Position numbers and translations under genes: made by a program. Below the pieces are notes generated by a model. It saw only the letters and a program-made list of their open reading frames with translations, was not told where the DNA came from and searched no databases. Below are positions 18,802 through 27,367 of a stretch of DNA of 64,000 nucleotides, piece by piece; position 1 is the first letter of the stretch; each line of letters starts with the position of its first letter. Origin of the DNA: Pectobacterium carotovorum. GTDB taxonomy: Bacteria; Pseudomonadota; Gammaproteobacteria; Enterobacterales; Enterobacteriaceae. Location of the stretch: contig NZ_JAXAFK010000003.1 of the NCBI RefSeq assembly GCF_033898505.1, forward strand, positions 124,001 to 188,000, in the 5' to 3' direction.

Positions 18802-19569
18802 TTACACCAGTTTCCCCTGAAAAATCGGTACAGAATCAAACAAATAGCCGTCAAACTCCGGCGCATCGGCGTCAGAGATTTCCATCAGCGTATTTTTGAC
18901 ATTTTCGAGGTGCTGCCACATCGCCTGATAAGAACCAGACACATCGCGACGCCGCAGCGCCGCCAGAATAGCCTGATGATCCGCCAGCCATTTCAGACGA
19001 TAACCCTGCGTTCCGACGTGGGTATAAAGCTGCTGCCAGAGCGCGTTATCATCACGGCACGCCCAGATATTGCTGACCGTTTCCAGCAGCATCTGGTTTT
19101 GTGTCGCCCCCGCAATTTGCAGATGGAACAGGCGATCGAAATCGCCGCGGTAATCTTTTCCAGCAATCGCGGCCTGCTCTTGCTCCAGCGTCTTACGCAG
19201 GTTTTCGATATCCGCTCGCGTTGCCATACGTGCCGCAAACGCGGCGATGTTGCTTTCCAGCAGTTGACGAGCCTGTAGCATTTCAAACGCGCCGATATGG
19301 TTTTTAGCGCCGTCTGCCGCCTCGTCTTCATCAGGAATGCGCAGGACATAAACCCCGGATCCCTGACGAATATCGACCGTGCCTTCCAGTTCAAGCATCA
19401 GTAGCGCTTCGCGCACTATCGTCCGGCTAACGCCATAGGTTTCCGCAATATTTCGTTCAGGAGGAAGGCGCGATCCAACAGGGTAATCCCCTGACTGAAT
19501 CTTCTGACGTAAATCACAGCCGATTTCCTGATATTGCTTCTTCTCTTGCAGAACCACATCCTTCGCCAC
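18802..19569 (-). CDS. GntR/FadR-family regulator, UxuR/ExuR-like
   Basis: 255 residues. A winged helix-turn-helix at 15-80 (SRLPPERNIAETYGVSRTIVREALLMLE) is followed by an FCD ligand domain. Several stretches closely follow E. coli UxuR: FEMLQARQLLESNIAAFAA, ILAALRRRDVSGSYQAMWQH and EFDGYLFDS. UxuR and ExuR act on hexuronate genes through palindromes close to ATTGGTATACCAAT. Here the gene lies downstream of a beta-glucoside PTS operon on the same strand, and three UxuR-type palindromes stand in that operon's promoter region, so I infer that this regulator controls the PTS genes. Confidence 0.87.
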   Translation of the reverse strand: MAKDVVLQEKKQYQEIGCDLRQKIQSGDYPVGSRLPPERNIAETYGVSRTIVREALLMLELEGTVDIRQGSGVYVLRIPDEDEAADGAKNHIGAFEMLQARQLLESNIAAFAARMATRADIENLRKTLEQEQAAIAGKDYRGDFDRLFHLQIAGATQNQMLLETVSNIWACRDDNALWQQLYTHVGTQGYRLKWLADHQAILAALRRRDVSGSYQAMWQHLENVKNTLMEISDADAPEFDGYLFDSVPIFQGKLV

Positions 19570-19663
19570 GCTTTCACCCTACATGCACTGTCGCCCTGAG
19601 TGTGGACCGGACGTCGGCCCACACCGAATGTATCCAGCCGCGTACTGACGCCGCGGTGGGGCA

Positions 19664-19981
19664 TTAGTCTACCAAACTCAGCGCCTGATCCAGTACTTTT
19701 GCGCCATTTAATGTGCCGTAGGCGACAGGGTCGATCACCGCGATAGGAATCTGGTAGCTGTCCGTCAGCTTTTTATTTTCGTTGAGCTTGAAGCGCACCT
19801 GCGGCCCCAGCAGAACCGCAATAATCTCGCTGCTGAACTCCTGCAACTCATCACGCAAGTTTTGTTCCGGGATGGCGTAGATCTTCAGTTCCATTCCCCG
19901 GGTTTCCGCTTCTTTCTCCATCTTGGTGACCACCAGTGAGGTCGACATTCCTGCCGAGCAGGCCAGTACGATTCTTTTCAT
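19664..19981 (-). CDS. PTS lactose/cellobiose-type EIIB component
   Basis: 105 residues. The phosphocysteine is Cys8 in VLACSAGMSTSLVV, the standard P-loop of Lac-family IIB proteins. It passes phosphate from IIA to the sugar held by IIC. It lies 29 bases after the GH1 gene in the same operon. Together with the separate IIC (21472) and the divergent IIA (23064) it makes a complete split enzyme II of the cellobiose type. Confidence 0.94.
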   Translation of the reverse strand: MKRIVLACSAGMSTSLVVTKMEKEAETRGMELKIYAIPEQNLRDELQEFSSEIIAVLLGPQVRFKLNENKKLTDSYQIPIAVIDPVAYGTLNGAKVLDQALSLVD

Positions 19982-20010
19982 ATTCCGTTCCTCATTTTGG
20001 TTATCTGCAC

Positions 20011-21447
20011 CTACTTCTCTTCATCATCCAGCGTCAATTCAAGCCGACGCGTGTCATGTAGCTGGCGAAACCAGGCAGCAGACTTTTTCGGCCGCCGCTG
20101 CCGATCCTGTTCCAGATCGATTTCGATTAATCCGTAGCGATTTTTAAACGCGTTCATCGGCGAAACGTTGTCGGTAAACGCCCACAGCATGTAGCCGCGG
20201 CAGTTTGCGCCCTCTTCCTTCGCCTTCAGCGTCCAGTAAAGGTGCTCGGCGATAAATGCGATACGGTAATCGTCCTGAATCACGCCAGCGTCATCTTTAA
20301 AGCGCGCTTCGTTCTCAATACCGATGCCGTTTTCCGCCACAAACCACGGCGCATTGCCGTAGTCACGCTCCATGCGTTTCGCCATGTCGTAAATGATTTT
20401 GGGATTGATCTCCCAGCCGCGCGAGGTGTTCATACGACGCCCCGGCAGCTCAAAATGCTCGTAGTAATAGGCCGGATGGAACGGCGTCTCTTTGTTCCAC
20501 TCACGGCTAGGTGCTTTGACCCGGTGCGGGTAATACAGGTTGATTCCTACTTCATCGACCGTGTTATCCCGAATGATCGCCAGCTCTTCTTCCGTGTAAT
20601 CCCACTTCACCTGATGCTGCGACAGCAGCGCCACCAGCTCCGCCGGATATTCGCCTTTTAATGCCGGATCGAGAAACACCCGGTTATAGAACAGATCGTA
20701 CAGGTGTGCCGCTTTCACATCGTGCGCTGCACGAGATCGTGGATACGTCACTTCGGGATTGAGGATCACGCCGATCGAACCGCCATCCCGGTGATAGCCA
20801 TGCTGCCGAAACCGCTGCACCACTTTCGCCGTCGCCAGATTCTTATGGTGATTCCACTGCATCCAGGTGTGCGTGTTCTGCTCATAAGGGTAGCGTAGCG
20901 CGTCCAGATAAACGCGCGTCTGCACCACAATCGGCTCATTGAAGGTAAACCAGCGCTTCACTTTTCCGGCATAACGGGCAAAAACCGCCTCGGCGTATAG
21001 CACAAACCACTCCACCACCTGCTTGGATGACCAGCCCTGATACTTCTCCAGCAGGCAGGCGGGCAGTTCGTAATGTTCAAGGCAGATCATCGGTTCGATC
21101 CCCTGCCGGTGCATCTCATCCAGCAGGTTATCGATATAGGTCGCATATTCCTCATCGACGATGCCTTTCTCATAGTCCAGCAGAAAGCGTGACCAGTTTA
21201 TCGACGTACGATAGTGCGTCAGCCCCGCCAGTTTCATCAGCGCCACGTCTTCCCGATAACGATTAAAGAAATCCGTCGCTTTTGCCGGGCCGTAGCCGTT
21301 GTGCCAGACCTGACGATCCTGCTGATACCAGAGATCCAGATAGGAATCCTGCCCCGCCTTCTTGCCGCTCCACCCTTCCGTTTGCCATGCCGATGCCGCC
21401 GCGCCCAGAATAAAATCAGGTGGAATAGTCAGTGCAACCTTACTCAT
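20011..21447 (-). CDS. GH1 6-phospho-beta-glucosidase
   Basis: 478 residues, cytoplasmic. The glycoside hydrolase family 1 acid/base residue is in RWFTFNEPIV (about residue 177) and the nucleophile in WFVAENGIGIENE (about 372); the amino end FILGAAASAWQTEG is the family signature. A phosphate-binding SxxxxNxY-type loop occurs near the carboxyl end (SPMNAFKNRYGLIEID). Encoded between the IIC and IIB genes, it should cleave the 6-phosphorylated beta-glucosides that the PTS brings in, such as cellobiose-6-P or plant aryl glucosides. The exact substrate is not readable. Confidence 0.94.
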   Translation of the reverse strand: MSKVALTIPPDFILGAAASAWQTEGWSGKKAGQDSYLDLWYQQDRQVWHNGYGPAKATDFFNRYREDVALMKLAGLTHYRTSINWSRFLLDYEKGIVDEEYATYIDNLLDEMHRQGIEPMICLEHYELPACLLEKYQGWSSKQVVEWFVLYAEAVFARYAGKVKRWFTFNEPIVVQTRVYLDALRYPYEQNTHTWMQWNHHKNLATAKVVQRFRQHGYHRDGGSIGVILNPEVTYPRSRAAHDVKAAHLYDLFYNRVFLDPALKGEYPAELVALLSQHQVKWDYTEEELAIIRDNTVDEVGINLYYPHRVKAPSREWNKETPFHPAYYYEHFELPGRRMNTSRGWEINPKIIYDMAKRMERDYGNAPWFVAENGIGIENEARFKDDAGVIQDDYRIAFIAEHLYWTLKAKEEGANCRGYMLWAFTDNVSPMNAFKNRYGLIEIDLEQDRQRRPKKSAAWFRQLHDTRRLELTLDDEEK

Positions 21448-21471
21448 GCGTTACCTCTCTTCTCGTCCCTT

Positions 21472-22809
21472 TCAGGCTTTTTCCGCTGTAGCCTGCTTTT
21501 CCGCTTCCAACTGCGCCAGTTCGGCACGACGGGACGCGACTTTGACAAACGGCAGATAGATCAGCGTTGCCACAATGATGCACACGATCTGTGTAGCGAC
21601 CGCCCCCATTGAGCCTGCCGTCGACAGCCAGGCGTTAATGATCGGTGGCGTCGTCCACGGCACCATCACCACCGCTTTGCCCGCAAACCCCATGCTGGTA
21701 GCGAAATAGCCGATCGTGCCCGTCACTAACGGTGTGATAATGAAGGGAATAGCCAGAATCGGGTTGAGCATAATCGGCATACCAAAAATCACCGGCTCAT
21801 TAATATTGAACACGCACGGGCCGAAGGAGATTTTGGCAATCTCTTTCATCTCTTTACGCTTAGAGGCAATCATCACCGCCAGCAGCAGGCCAATCGTCAG
21901 GCCGGAACCACCGATGCTCATGTACACATCCCAGAACGGCATGGTGATAATGTTCGGTATCTCCTGCCCTTGTTCGAACGCGGTCATGTTGACGGCAATC
22001 GCCCCCAGCAGCAGCGGTTCACGAATCGGTTTAATCATCTGGTTGCCGTGGATACCGATTACCCAGAACAACTGGGCGACAAACATCAGCACCAGTAAAC
22101 CGGGAAGGCTTTGCACCACAGATTCCAGTGGCTGCTGCACGACTTTATAAACAGCGTCATACAGATACATGCCCGTCACGCGGTGAAACACAAACCCAAA
22201 GGTGGCGATAGCGACAACCGTGATGATGGAAGGAAACAGCGCAGAAAAAGAAGCCGCGACGTTGGGCGGCACGCTGTCCGGCATTTTAATCCGCAGCCGA
22301 TCGACGCTTTCCAGTTTGGTATACATTTCTACTGACAGGATGGCGATAAACATCCCCAGAAACAGGCTCTTCGTATCGGAGAACTGTTTCGCCAGTACGT
22401 CTTTCACCACCATCATCTGCCCGTTGACGGCCATTTCGATCGTGGTTGGCGTCACGGCAATAAAGCAAATCACCGCCAGCAGGCCGGGAAACAGCCCGCG
22501 TGAACCGTTAATCTTCCCGAGTTCGATACCAATCAGGAAGACGGCGCCGATAGTCAGAAAGCTGAGCGTGGCATAGTTAATGCCGCTCATAATCGGTTTA
22601 AGTTCCGCCAGAAACGAGAACATGGAAAAACTGGCCAGACCATTTTTCGGATCCAGCACCATGTTGGAAATCAGAACGGAAAACGCCCCGACGATAATGA
22701 CCGGCATCAGCGTAATAAAGGATGCCTTAATCGCCATAATGTAACGCAGACTGTTAAATTTATTGGCAAAGGAGCCCAATGAATCAATCAGTTGGTCCTT
22801 AAATGACAT
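21472..22809 (-). CDS. PTS lactose/cellobiose-type EIIC permease
   Basis: 445 residues with about ten hydrophobic helices. Typical IIC-Lac family motifs are NEPVIFGMPIMLNPILAIPF near residue 335 and PWTTPPIINAWLSTAGS near 385, which line the sugar site. GAGGTGG precedes the ATG. First gene of the leftward operon IIC-GH1-IIB, divergent from the IIA gene; the 254-base gap between them holds three operator-like palindromes. Confidence 0.94.
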   Translation of the reverse strand: MSFKDQLIDSLGSFANKFNSLRYIMAIKASFITLMPVIIVGAFSVLISNMVLDPKNGLASFSMFSFLAELKPIMSGINYATLSFLTIGAVFLIGIELGKINGSRGLFPGLLAVICFIAVTPTTIEMAVNGQMMVVKDVLAKQFSDTKSLFLGMFIAILSVEMYTKLESVDRLRIKMPDSVPPNVAASFSALFPSIITVVAIATFGFVFHRVTGMYLYDAVYKVVQQPLESVVQSLPGLLVLMFVAQLFWVIGIHGNQMIKPIREPLLLGAIAVNMTAFEQGQEIPNIITMPFWDVYMSIGGSGLTIGLLLAVMIASKRKEMKEIAKISFGPCVFNINEPVIFGMPIMLNPILAIPFIITPLVTGTIGYFATSMGFAGKAVVMVPWTTPPIINAWLSTAGSMGAVATQIVCIIVATLIYLPFVKVASRRAELAQLEAEKQATAEKA

Positions 22810-22903
22810 AACACCACCTCTTTCATCATCATATTGTTATATCGCGTGTGACACGCGGGATGGCCGTTACGCGCAGGGTAAATGCAGGTACCGCGCTTTC
22901 GCG

Positions 22904-22917
22904 TTTGGCATACCAAA
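22904..22917. promoter_or_regulatory. UxuR/GntR-type operator-like palindrome 1
   Basis: TTTGGCATACCAAA, a near-perfect palindrome matching the core TTGGNATNCCAA of UxuR/ExuR operators. It lies 95 bases upstream of the IIC start, within reach of the leftward promoter. Confidence 0.6.
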
Positions 22918-22965
22918 AATCAACCATAATGAATTATTTTTCTGTGACACGATTCTCACAAGGCA

Positions 22966-22983
22966 ATATTGGAATTCCAATAT
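22966..22983. promoter_or_regulatory. Operator-like 18-bp perfect palindrome
   Basis: ATATTGGAATTCCAATAT, a perfect palindrome. Its core ATTGGAATTCCAAT differs from the E. coli hexuronate operator ATTGGTATACCAAT only at the two central-flanking positions. It sits midway between the divergent IIC and IIA genes. Confidence 0.6.
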
Positions 22984-22998
22984 GATGAAAATGTGACT

Positions 22999-23012
22999 TT
23001 TGGCATACCATA
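22999..23012. promoter_or_regulatory. UxuR/GntR-type operator-like palindrome 3
   Basis: TTTGGCATACCATA, the same half-sites as palindrome 1 with one mismatch in the outer flank. It lies 51 bases before the IIA start codon. The three sites are about 62 and 33 bases apart (left edge to left edge). Confidence 0.55.
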
Positions 23013-23063
23013 AATATTCGGCGGATCTAAAACCGATCCCTGACAGCAATAAGGAAACCTACG

Positions 23064-23408
23064 ATGAAAGACACAGAGAACCTCCCTGCATTCGATATGG
23101 AACAAACCGTGATGGAGCTATTGATCAACGCGGGTGAAGCACGCTCAAACGCCATGATGGCGATTCAGGCCGCGCGTCAACGGGAATGGCAACAGGCTGA
23201 CGATCTGCTTGCCGCGTCACAAGAAGCGGCTCGTGCGGCCCACCGCGTTCAAACACGGCTGATCGGTCTGGACGAAGGGGAAGGCAAAGTGCCCGTCAAT
23301 CTGATCATGGTGCATGCACAGGATCATCTGATGACCGCCATGCTGTGCCGGGATTTAGCAGAAGAGATTGTCCTATTACGACGAGAAATGGCGACATCAC
23401 AAAACTGA
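23064..23408 (+). CDS. PTS lactose/cellobiose-type EIIA component
   Basis: 114 residues, an all-helical trimeric Lac-family IIA. The phosphohistidine is in the strongly conserved MVHAQDHLMTAML near residue 85; ELLINAGEARSNAM opens the first helix as usual. AAGGA precedes the ATG. It is transcribed away from IIC-GH1-IIB and followed after 122 bases by the LacI-type gene, which may share its transcript. Confidence 0.95.
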   Translation: MKDTENLPAFDMEQTVMELLINAGEARSNAMMAIQAARQREWQQADDLLAASQEAARAAHRVQTRLIGLDEGEGKVPVNLIMVHAQDHLMTAMLCRDLAEEIVLLRREMATSQN

Positions 23409-23530
23409 CAAAAATCTGATTGAGAAACGAGCATCGGACGTTAAATCCAACAATGTGCCTGTGGTAATATGCCGTAACAGGGATGGATAGGCGCTTTCAG
23501 CCCGTCATCATACTCAATTAAGGTGCAGCC

Positions 23531-24553
23531 ATGAAAACCATGCAGGAAGTGGCGAAACGTGCAGGGGTGTCTAAAGCGACCGTCTCCAGAGTGCTAAACG
23601 GCACCGGTCAGGTCAAGCAGGCAACACGCGATGCGGTATTTCGGGCAATGGACGAGCTTGGCTACCGCCCTAACTTTCTGGCTCGTTCACTGGCTCGTCG
23701 CACCTCAAACAGTATCGGTCTTGTTATCTCTAATTTCGACGGCCCTTACTTTGGCCGCCTGCTGCGCCGTGCTACGGATATCGCGGAAAGCCACGGCAAA
23801 CACCTCATCGTGACCGATGGGCACGATACGCCGGAGGATGAGCAGCGAGCGGTGCAACTTCTGTGTGACAGGCAGTGTGATGCAATTATTCTCTATACCC
23901 GCTACATGTCCGAAGCGGATCTCATGACGCTGCTGAATACGCTGACCATTCCGATGATCGTGATGAATCGCGATCTGCCGCAGGCACGGGAGCGCTGCAT
24001 TTTCTTCCGCCAGCAGCAGGCCGCGTTTGACGTGGTGAATTACCTGATCGAACAGGGTCACCGCGAGATCGCCTGCATCACCGCACCGATGCAAACGCCG
24101 ACAGCACAGGCACGGCTCGCGGGCTATCAGCAGGCATTAACCACTCACCAGATCGCGTTTGAACCACAGCGGGTGGCGTATGGAACCAGCATGGTGGCCA
24201 GCGGCTATCAGGCCGCACGGCAGTTGCTGAACAGCGGCATGAGTTTTAGCGCGCTGTTTGCCAGCAACGATCACATGGCCATTGGCGCGATGAAAGCCCT
24301 GTACGAGGCGGGGAAAAAATTGCCGCAGGATGTCTCCGTCTTCGGCTTTGACGATGAACCCTGTGCGACCTACCTGCACCCGTCACTTTCCACCGTCTAT
24401 ATGCCGATTGAAGAGATGGCCGCCACGGCGATTACCCAAGTGCTGGATCTGATCGCGGGCAAAGACGTCAAACCGCTACAGCCCTTCACCGGTGAACTGA
24501 AACTGCGCGAATCGGTACAGAAAGGGCCGTACTATTCCCGCAGCGATCGCTGA
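23531..24553 (+). CDS. LacI-family regulator, AscG-like
   Basis: 340 residues. The DNA-binding head is MQEVAKRAGVSKATVSRVLNGTG with hinge helix YRPNFLARSLARRTS, followed by a periplasmic-binding-protein-like sugar domain (GLVISNF, ASNDHMAIGAMKAL, VSVFGFDDEP). It resembles E. coli AscG, which controls arbutin/salicin-type genes. As neighbour of the beta-glucoside PTS it is the second candidate regulator of that locus; LacI sites of the usual ...CG... centre are not evident in the divergent region. Confidence 0.9.
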   Translation: MKTMQEVAKRAGVSKATVSRVLNGTGQVKQATRDAVFRAMDELGYRPNFLARSLARRTSNSIGLVISNFDGPYFGRLLRRATDIAESHGKHLIVTDGHDTPEDEQRAVQLLCDRQCDAIILYTRYMSEADLMTLLNTLTIPMIVMNRDLPQARERCIFFRQQQAAFDVVNYLIEQGHREIACITAPMQTPTAQARLAGYQQALTTHQIAFEPQRVAYGTSMVASGYQAARQLLNSGMSFSALFASNDHMAIGAMKALYEAGKKLPQDVSVFGFDDEPCATYLHPSLSTVYMPIEEMAATAITQVLDLIAGKDVKPLQPFTGELKLRESVQKGPYYSRSDR

Positions 24554-24577
24554 TCCCGTCATTCCCGCTGATATCGG

Positions 24578-24594
24578 CCTGCTCCCTGAGCAGG
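24578..24594. terminator. Hairpin between convergent LacI and MFS genes
   Basis: CCTGCTC - CCT - GAGCAGG, a perfect 7-bp stem with a 3-base loop in the 91-base gap between two convergent genes. No T run follows on either strand, so its strength is uncertain. Confidence 0.4.
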
Positions 24595-24644
24595 TCCGGC
24601 AGCTTTGAAACCAGAGACGCAACAGGCATACGCCCAGTGGTTTA

Positions 24645-25820
24645 TTAAGACAGCTTACGTGATAGCAGGTAGGCCACCAGCATCACGGGCGGAATCACGG
24701 TCAATAGCCCGATAGCGCCAACCAGCCCGATACTTTCACCTACGTTGCCCAGTAACAGGGGCGCCAGTAAGAGTGCCAGCCCTACCGACTGAGTTGCTCC
24801 CGCTGCGATTTTTGACAGAAACTGCGGCGGTTGCTGCGTCGCAACCGATAATATTAACGGGAAAAAATTCCCCAGACAGGCTCCTAAAATCGCCAGACTC
24901 ACCAGTGCGACGGTGACATGGGGAACCAGCCACAGAATAACCAAGCCGATTCCACCAACGATGATTGCCCCGATCAGCAGCGTGTTGATTTCATAGCGCA
25001 GCAGCAGGCGGCTCACCGCAATCCGCCCGACAATCGTGCCACCGAAGTAGGCAGACATCATCCCGACGCTGGTCGCAACCGTTACGGATAGCTGCTCTTC
25101 CAAAAACTGTGCGCCCCAAAAACCGATGCCCCACTCTGCTGAAATGCCGAGGAAAATCATGCCGAACATCAGGAACGCCACCAGCGGCAGACGGGGAGAA
25201 CGCTCCGCAGGATTGCTGGTTGAGGTGGCGATATTGACAGGCACCCGCGATAGATTTTCGGGCGCAATAAAGAGAAGAGGCAGCAGCGCGATAATGGGCA
25301 CGAACATCGCCATCCGCCATCCCCAGCCTGACTCTACCGCGAGGCTGACAAAGACCGGTCCGGCAAAGACCCCGATGGCGGCAAAAATACATCCTTCCGT
25401 GATAGCCACCCCGCTGTTTTCACCGTGATGACGTGCCAGCGATTCCTGAATGGCAATTTGCATGGCGCCCCCCGCCAGCCCCAACACCAACGACATGCTT
25501 AGCGTTGCCGATGACGGCATTGGCAGGGAAAAAATGGCAACCGCAATCGTCACCGCGAACGAGCTGGTGAGCAGGATACGTTTTGGCGATACCCTTTTTG
25601 AACAGTAGGTAACGATAAAGCCCGTCGCAAACATGCCAATGGCGTAAAGGCTAAAGTGCCAGCCAATCACGATTCTGGACAGCTGTAATTCATCACGCAG
25701 GAAAGGAGTGATAGAGCCCGGTACGGCCTGATGAAAACCGCACACCACTGACAACATATATAAATAGAACGTGTAATAGTCGCGCTTGAATTGGGGTTTA
25801 ACCAGGCTCTGTTCCGTCAT
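24645..25820 (-). CDS. MFS transporter, last gene of a biosynthetic operon
   Basis: 391 residues with 12 predicted hydrophobic helices. The loop 2-3 motif is ATGFIVTYCSKRVSPKRILL, a weakened version of the MFS motif A GxxxDRxGRR. It is a single-component major-facilitator protein resembling CynX/YfcJ-type permeases, substrate unknown. It starts 24 bases after the preceding gene and closes a 12-gene leftward operon, so it is best read as the exporter, and perhaps self-resistance factor, of the operon's product. Confidence 0.82.
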   Translation of the reverse strand: MTEQSLVKPQFKRDYYTFYLYMLSVVCGFHQAVPGSITPFLRDELQLSRIVIGWHFSLYAIGMFATGFIVTYCSKRVSPKRILLTSSFAVTIAVAIFSLPMPSSATLSMSLVLGLAGGAMQIAIQESLARHHGENSGVAITEGCIFAAIGVFAGPVFVSLAVESGWGWRMAMFVPIIALLPLLFIAPENLSRVPVNIATSTSNPAERSPRLPLVAFLMFGMIFLGISAEWGIGFWGAQFLEEQLSVTVATSVGMMSAYFGGTIVGRIAVSRLLLRYEINTLLIGAIIVGGIGLVILWLVPHVTVALVSLAILGACLGNFFPLILSVATQQPPQFLSKIAAGATQSVGLALLLAPLLLGNVGESIGLVGAIGLLTVIPPVMLVAYLLSRKLS

Positions 25821-25844
25821 CTATTCATTTCCTTTAGGGGAGAA

Positions 25845-26450
25845 TTACGGCTTACAAATATTTTTAATCACCAGGTGCTGAAGCAAAATAATGGTTTTGG
25901 CATCAATAATCTGGCCGTCATCAATCATTTGCAGCGCATCTTTAATCGGGATTTCCATGACCTTGATATCTTCGCCCTCTTCTGCGATACCGCCGCCTTC
26001 ATTGATTCGCATCTCGTGCGTAAACGGCGCAATAAAGAAGTGTAGACGCTCGGTAACAGATCCGGGGCTCATGAATATTTCACCAATTTTTGTGACTTCA
26101 TTGAGCTTATATCCGGTTTCCTCCTCTGCCTCTTTTCTGATGGCCTGTATCGGGTCACGTTCGTCCAACAGGCCTGCACACGCTTCAATAAGCTCATAAT
26201 GATGGCCAATCAAAAAGGCTGGCAGACGAAACTGGCTGGTGAGAATGACCGTACGCGCATCCGGGTTGTAGAGCGCAATGGTCGCGCCGTGACCACGGTC
26301 ATAGGCTTCACGAACCAGCCGCTGTTCCGTTCCGTTTGAACGTGTGTAAGTGATGTCGTATTTAGTGAGCTTTCCCCAGTCATTGGCTAATACCCAGCTG
26401 TCATTGACGACCGCCGTCGTGGCAGAGGGTGCATAAGTCGTGTTTTTCAT
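25845..26450 (-). CDS. NUDIX hydrolase, NudK-like (nucleoside-diphosphate sugar type)
   Basis: 201 residues. The sequence follows E. coli NudK (GDP-mannose hydrolase) along most of its length: REAYDRGHGATIALYN, ELIEACAGLLDE, AIRKEAEEETGYKLNEVTKI and IFMSPGSVTERLHFFIA. The catalytic NUDIX helix EAEEETGY is intact. Such enzymes split nucleoside-diphosphate sugars into NMP and sugar-1-phosphate. Its ATG overlaps the upstream stop by four bases (ATGA). In the operon it may release or trim a nucleotide-sugar-like intermediate. Confidence 0.86.
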   Translation of the reverse strand: MKNTTYAPSATTAVVNDSWVLANDWGKLTKYDITYTRSNGTEQRLVREAYDRGHGATIALYNPDARTVILTSQFRLPAFLIGHHYELIEACAGLLDERDPIQAIRKEAEEETGYKLNEVTKIGEIFMSPGSVTERLHFFIAPFTHEMRINEGGGIAEEGEDIKVMEIPIKDALQMIDDGQIIDAKTIILLQHLVIKNICKP

Positions 26451-27352
26451 AGGTAATTACCGTTTGCAATGGATTCAAGTTGGGATAACCAACGGGTTCG
26501 GTTTTCTACCGCGTTTTCGGCATCAATGACAAATAGCCGGCTATCTGGTTTTCCGAGAATAACTTTGTTATAGCTTGCGTAGAGTTCAGCCGCCTCTTCT
26601 GACCTGAGCCATTGAAGTGCCTGAGTGACCAGTGGACGGTGACGGGTCGTGGTAAAGCCTGCAAAGACTTCAGATTCAATGCCGATCGCATCTTGCGGTT
26701 CCACGAGTTGCAGCATGGGGCATTCCCGCTGCCGATTTGAGGCCGCTATTTTTACCGTCACGCCAGCCGCGATCTGCCCTTCTCCAGTCAACCGGGCGGG
26801 TTCCCACGCGGAAGGCGGCCTGATGCGCGCATTGCGATAAATATCAGAGAGGATCGCCCAGCCTTCAGGCTCACCGTAGAATTGCAGAATCGTCGCCAGA
26901 GCCAGAAACCCAGCGCCCGATACAGCGGGGTCAGGAAACGCAATCTTCCCCAGAAGCGCCGGTTGGGCAAGATCGACCCAGGATGCGATATCCACACCCG
27001 TTTCAGAGAGGACGGCGGGATCGACGACAAACGCGGTTGAAAAACCAGTGATGCGCATATATCCATCGGCGTCAGCGCCTGGCGCAAATAGCACCTCGCT
27101 TAAATCGAGGGTTCGCGAGGCGGTATCCGCCCACCCCAGAATCATATCCACCTGAGGAGCATGCTGCTCCTCAGCCAGCCTTGCCGTCAGCGCTGCCGTA
27201 GGCATTCTTTCAATGTGGATCGCCACATCCGGCATGTGATGCGCGAGAGCACGCAGATAATCGGCAAGCTCATAGGGTTCAAAAGAGCTATAGGCCTTGA
27301 GCGTGGCCGTTGAGCCGTCGCCCGTTGGGGCATGAATGAGAGTGGAGGTCAT
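26447..27352 (-). CDS. Periplasmic-binding-protein-fold protein without signal peptide
   Basis: 301 residues, resembling the type II solute-binding proteins of iron or phosphonate ABC importers (LKAYSSFEPYELADYLRAL at the start, VDMILGWADTA, GKIAFPDPAVSGAGFLAL near 140, then APxN-like KIAASNRQ). Unlike those it begins with a polar stretch, MTSTLIHAPTGDGS, with no hydrophobic signal segment or lipobox, and no ABC permease or ATPase is nearby. It should therefore be cytoplasmic. Enzymes with this fold exist, for example the thiamine-pyrimidine synthase THI5 and MqnA. AAAGGA precedes the ATG. Function unknown. Confidence 0.75.
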   Translation of the reverse strand: MTSTLIHAPTGDGSTATLKAYSSFEPYELADYLRALAHHMPDVAIHIERMPTAALTARLAEEQHAPQVDMILGWADTASRTLDLSEVLFAPGADADGYMRITGFSTAFVVDPAVLSETGVDIASWVDLAQPALLGKIAFPDPAVSGAGFLALATILQFYGEPEGWAILSDIYRNARIRPPSAWEPARLTGEGQIAAGVTVKIAASNRQRECPMLQLVEPQDAIGIESEVFAGFTTTRHRPLVTQALQWLRSEEAAELYASYNKVILGKPDSRLFVIDAENAVENRTRWLSQLESIANGNYL

Positions 27353-27367
27353 GTTGGTTCCTTTACC

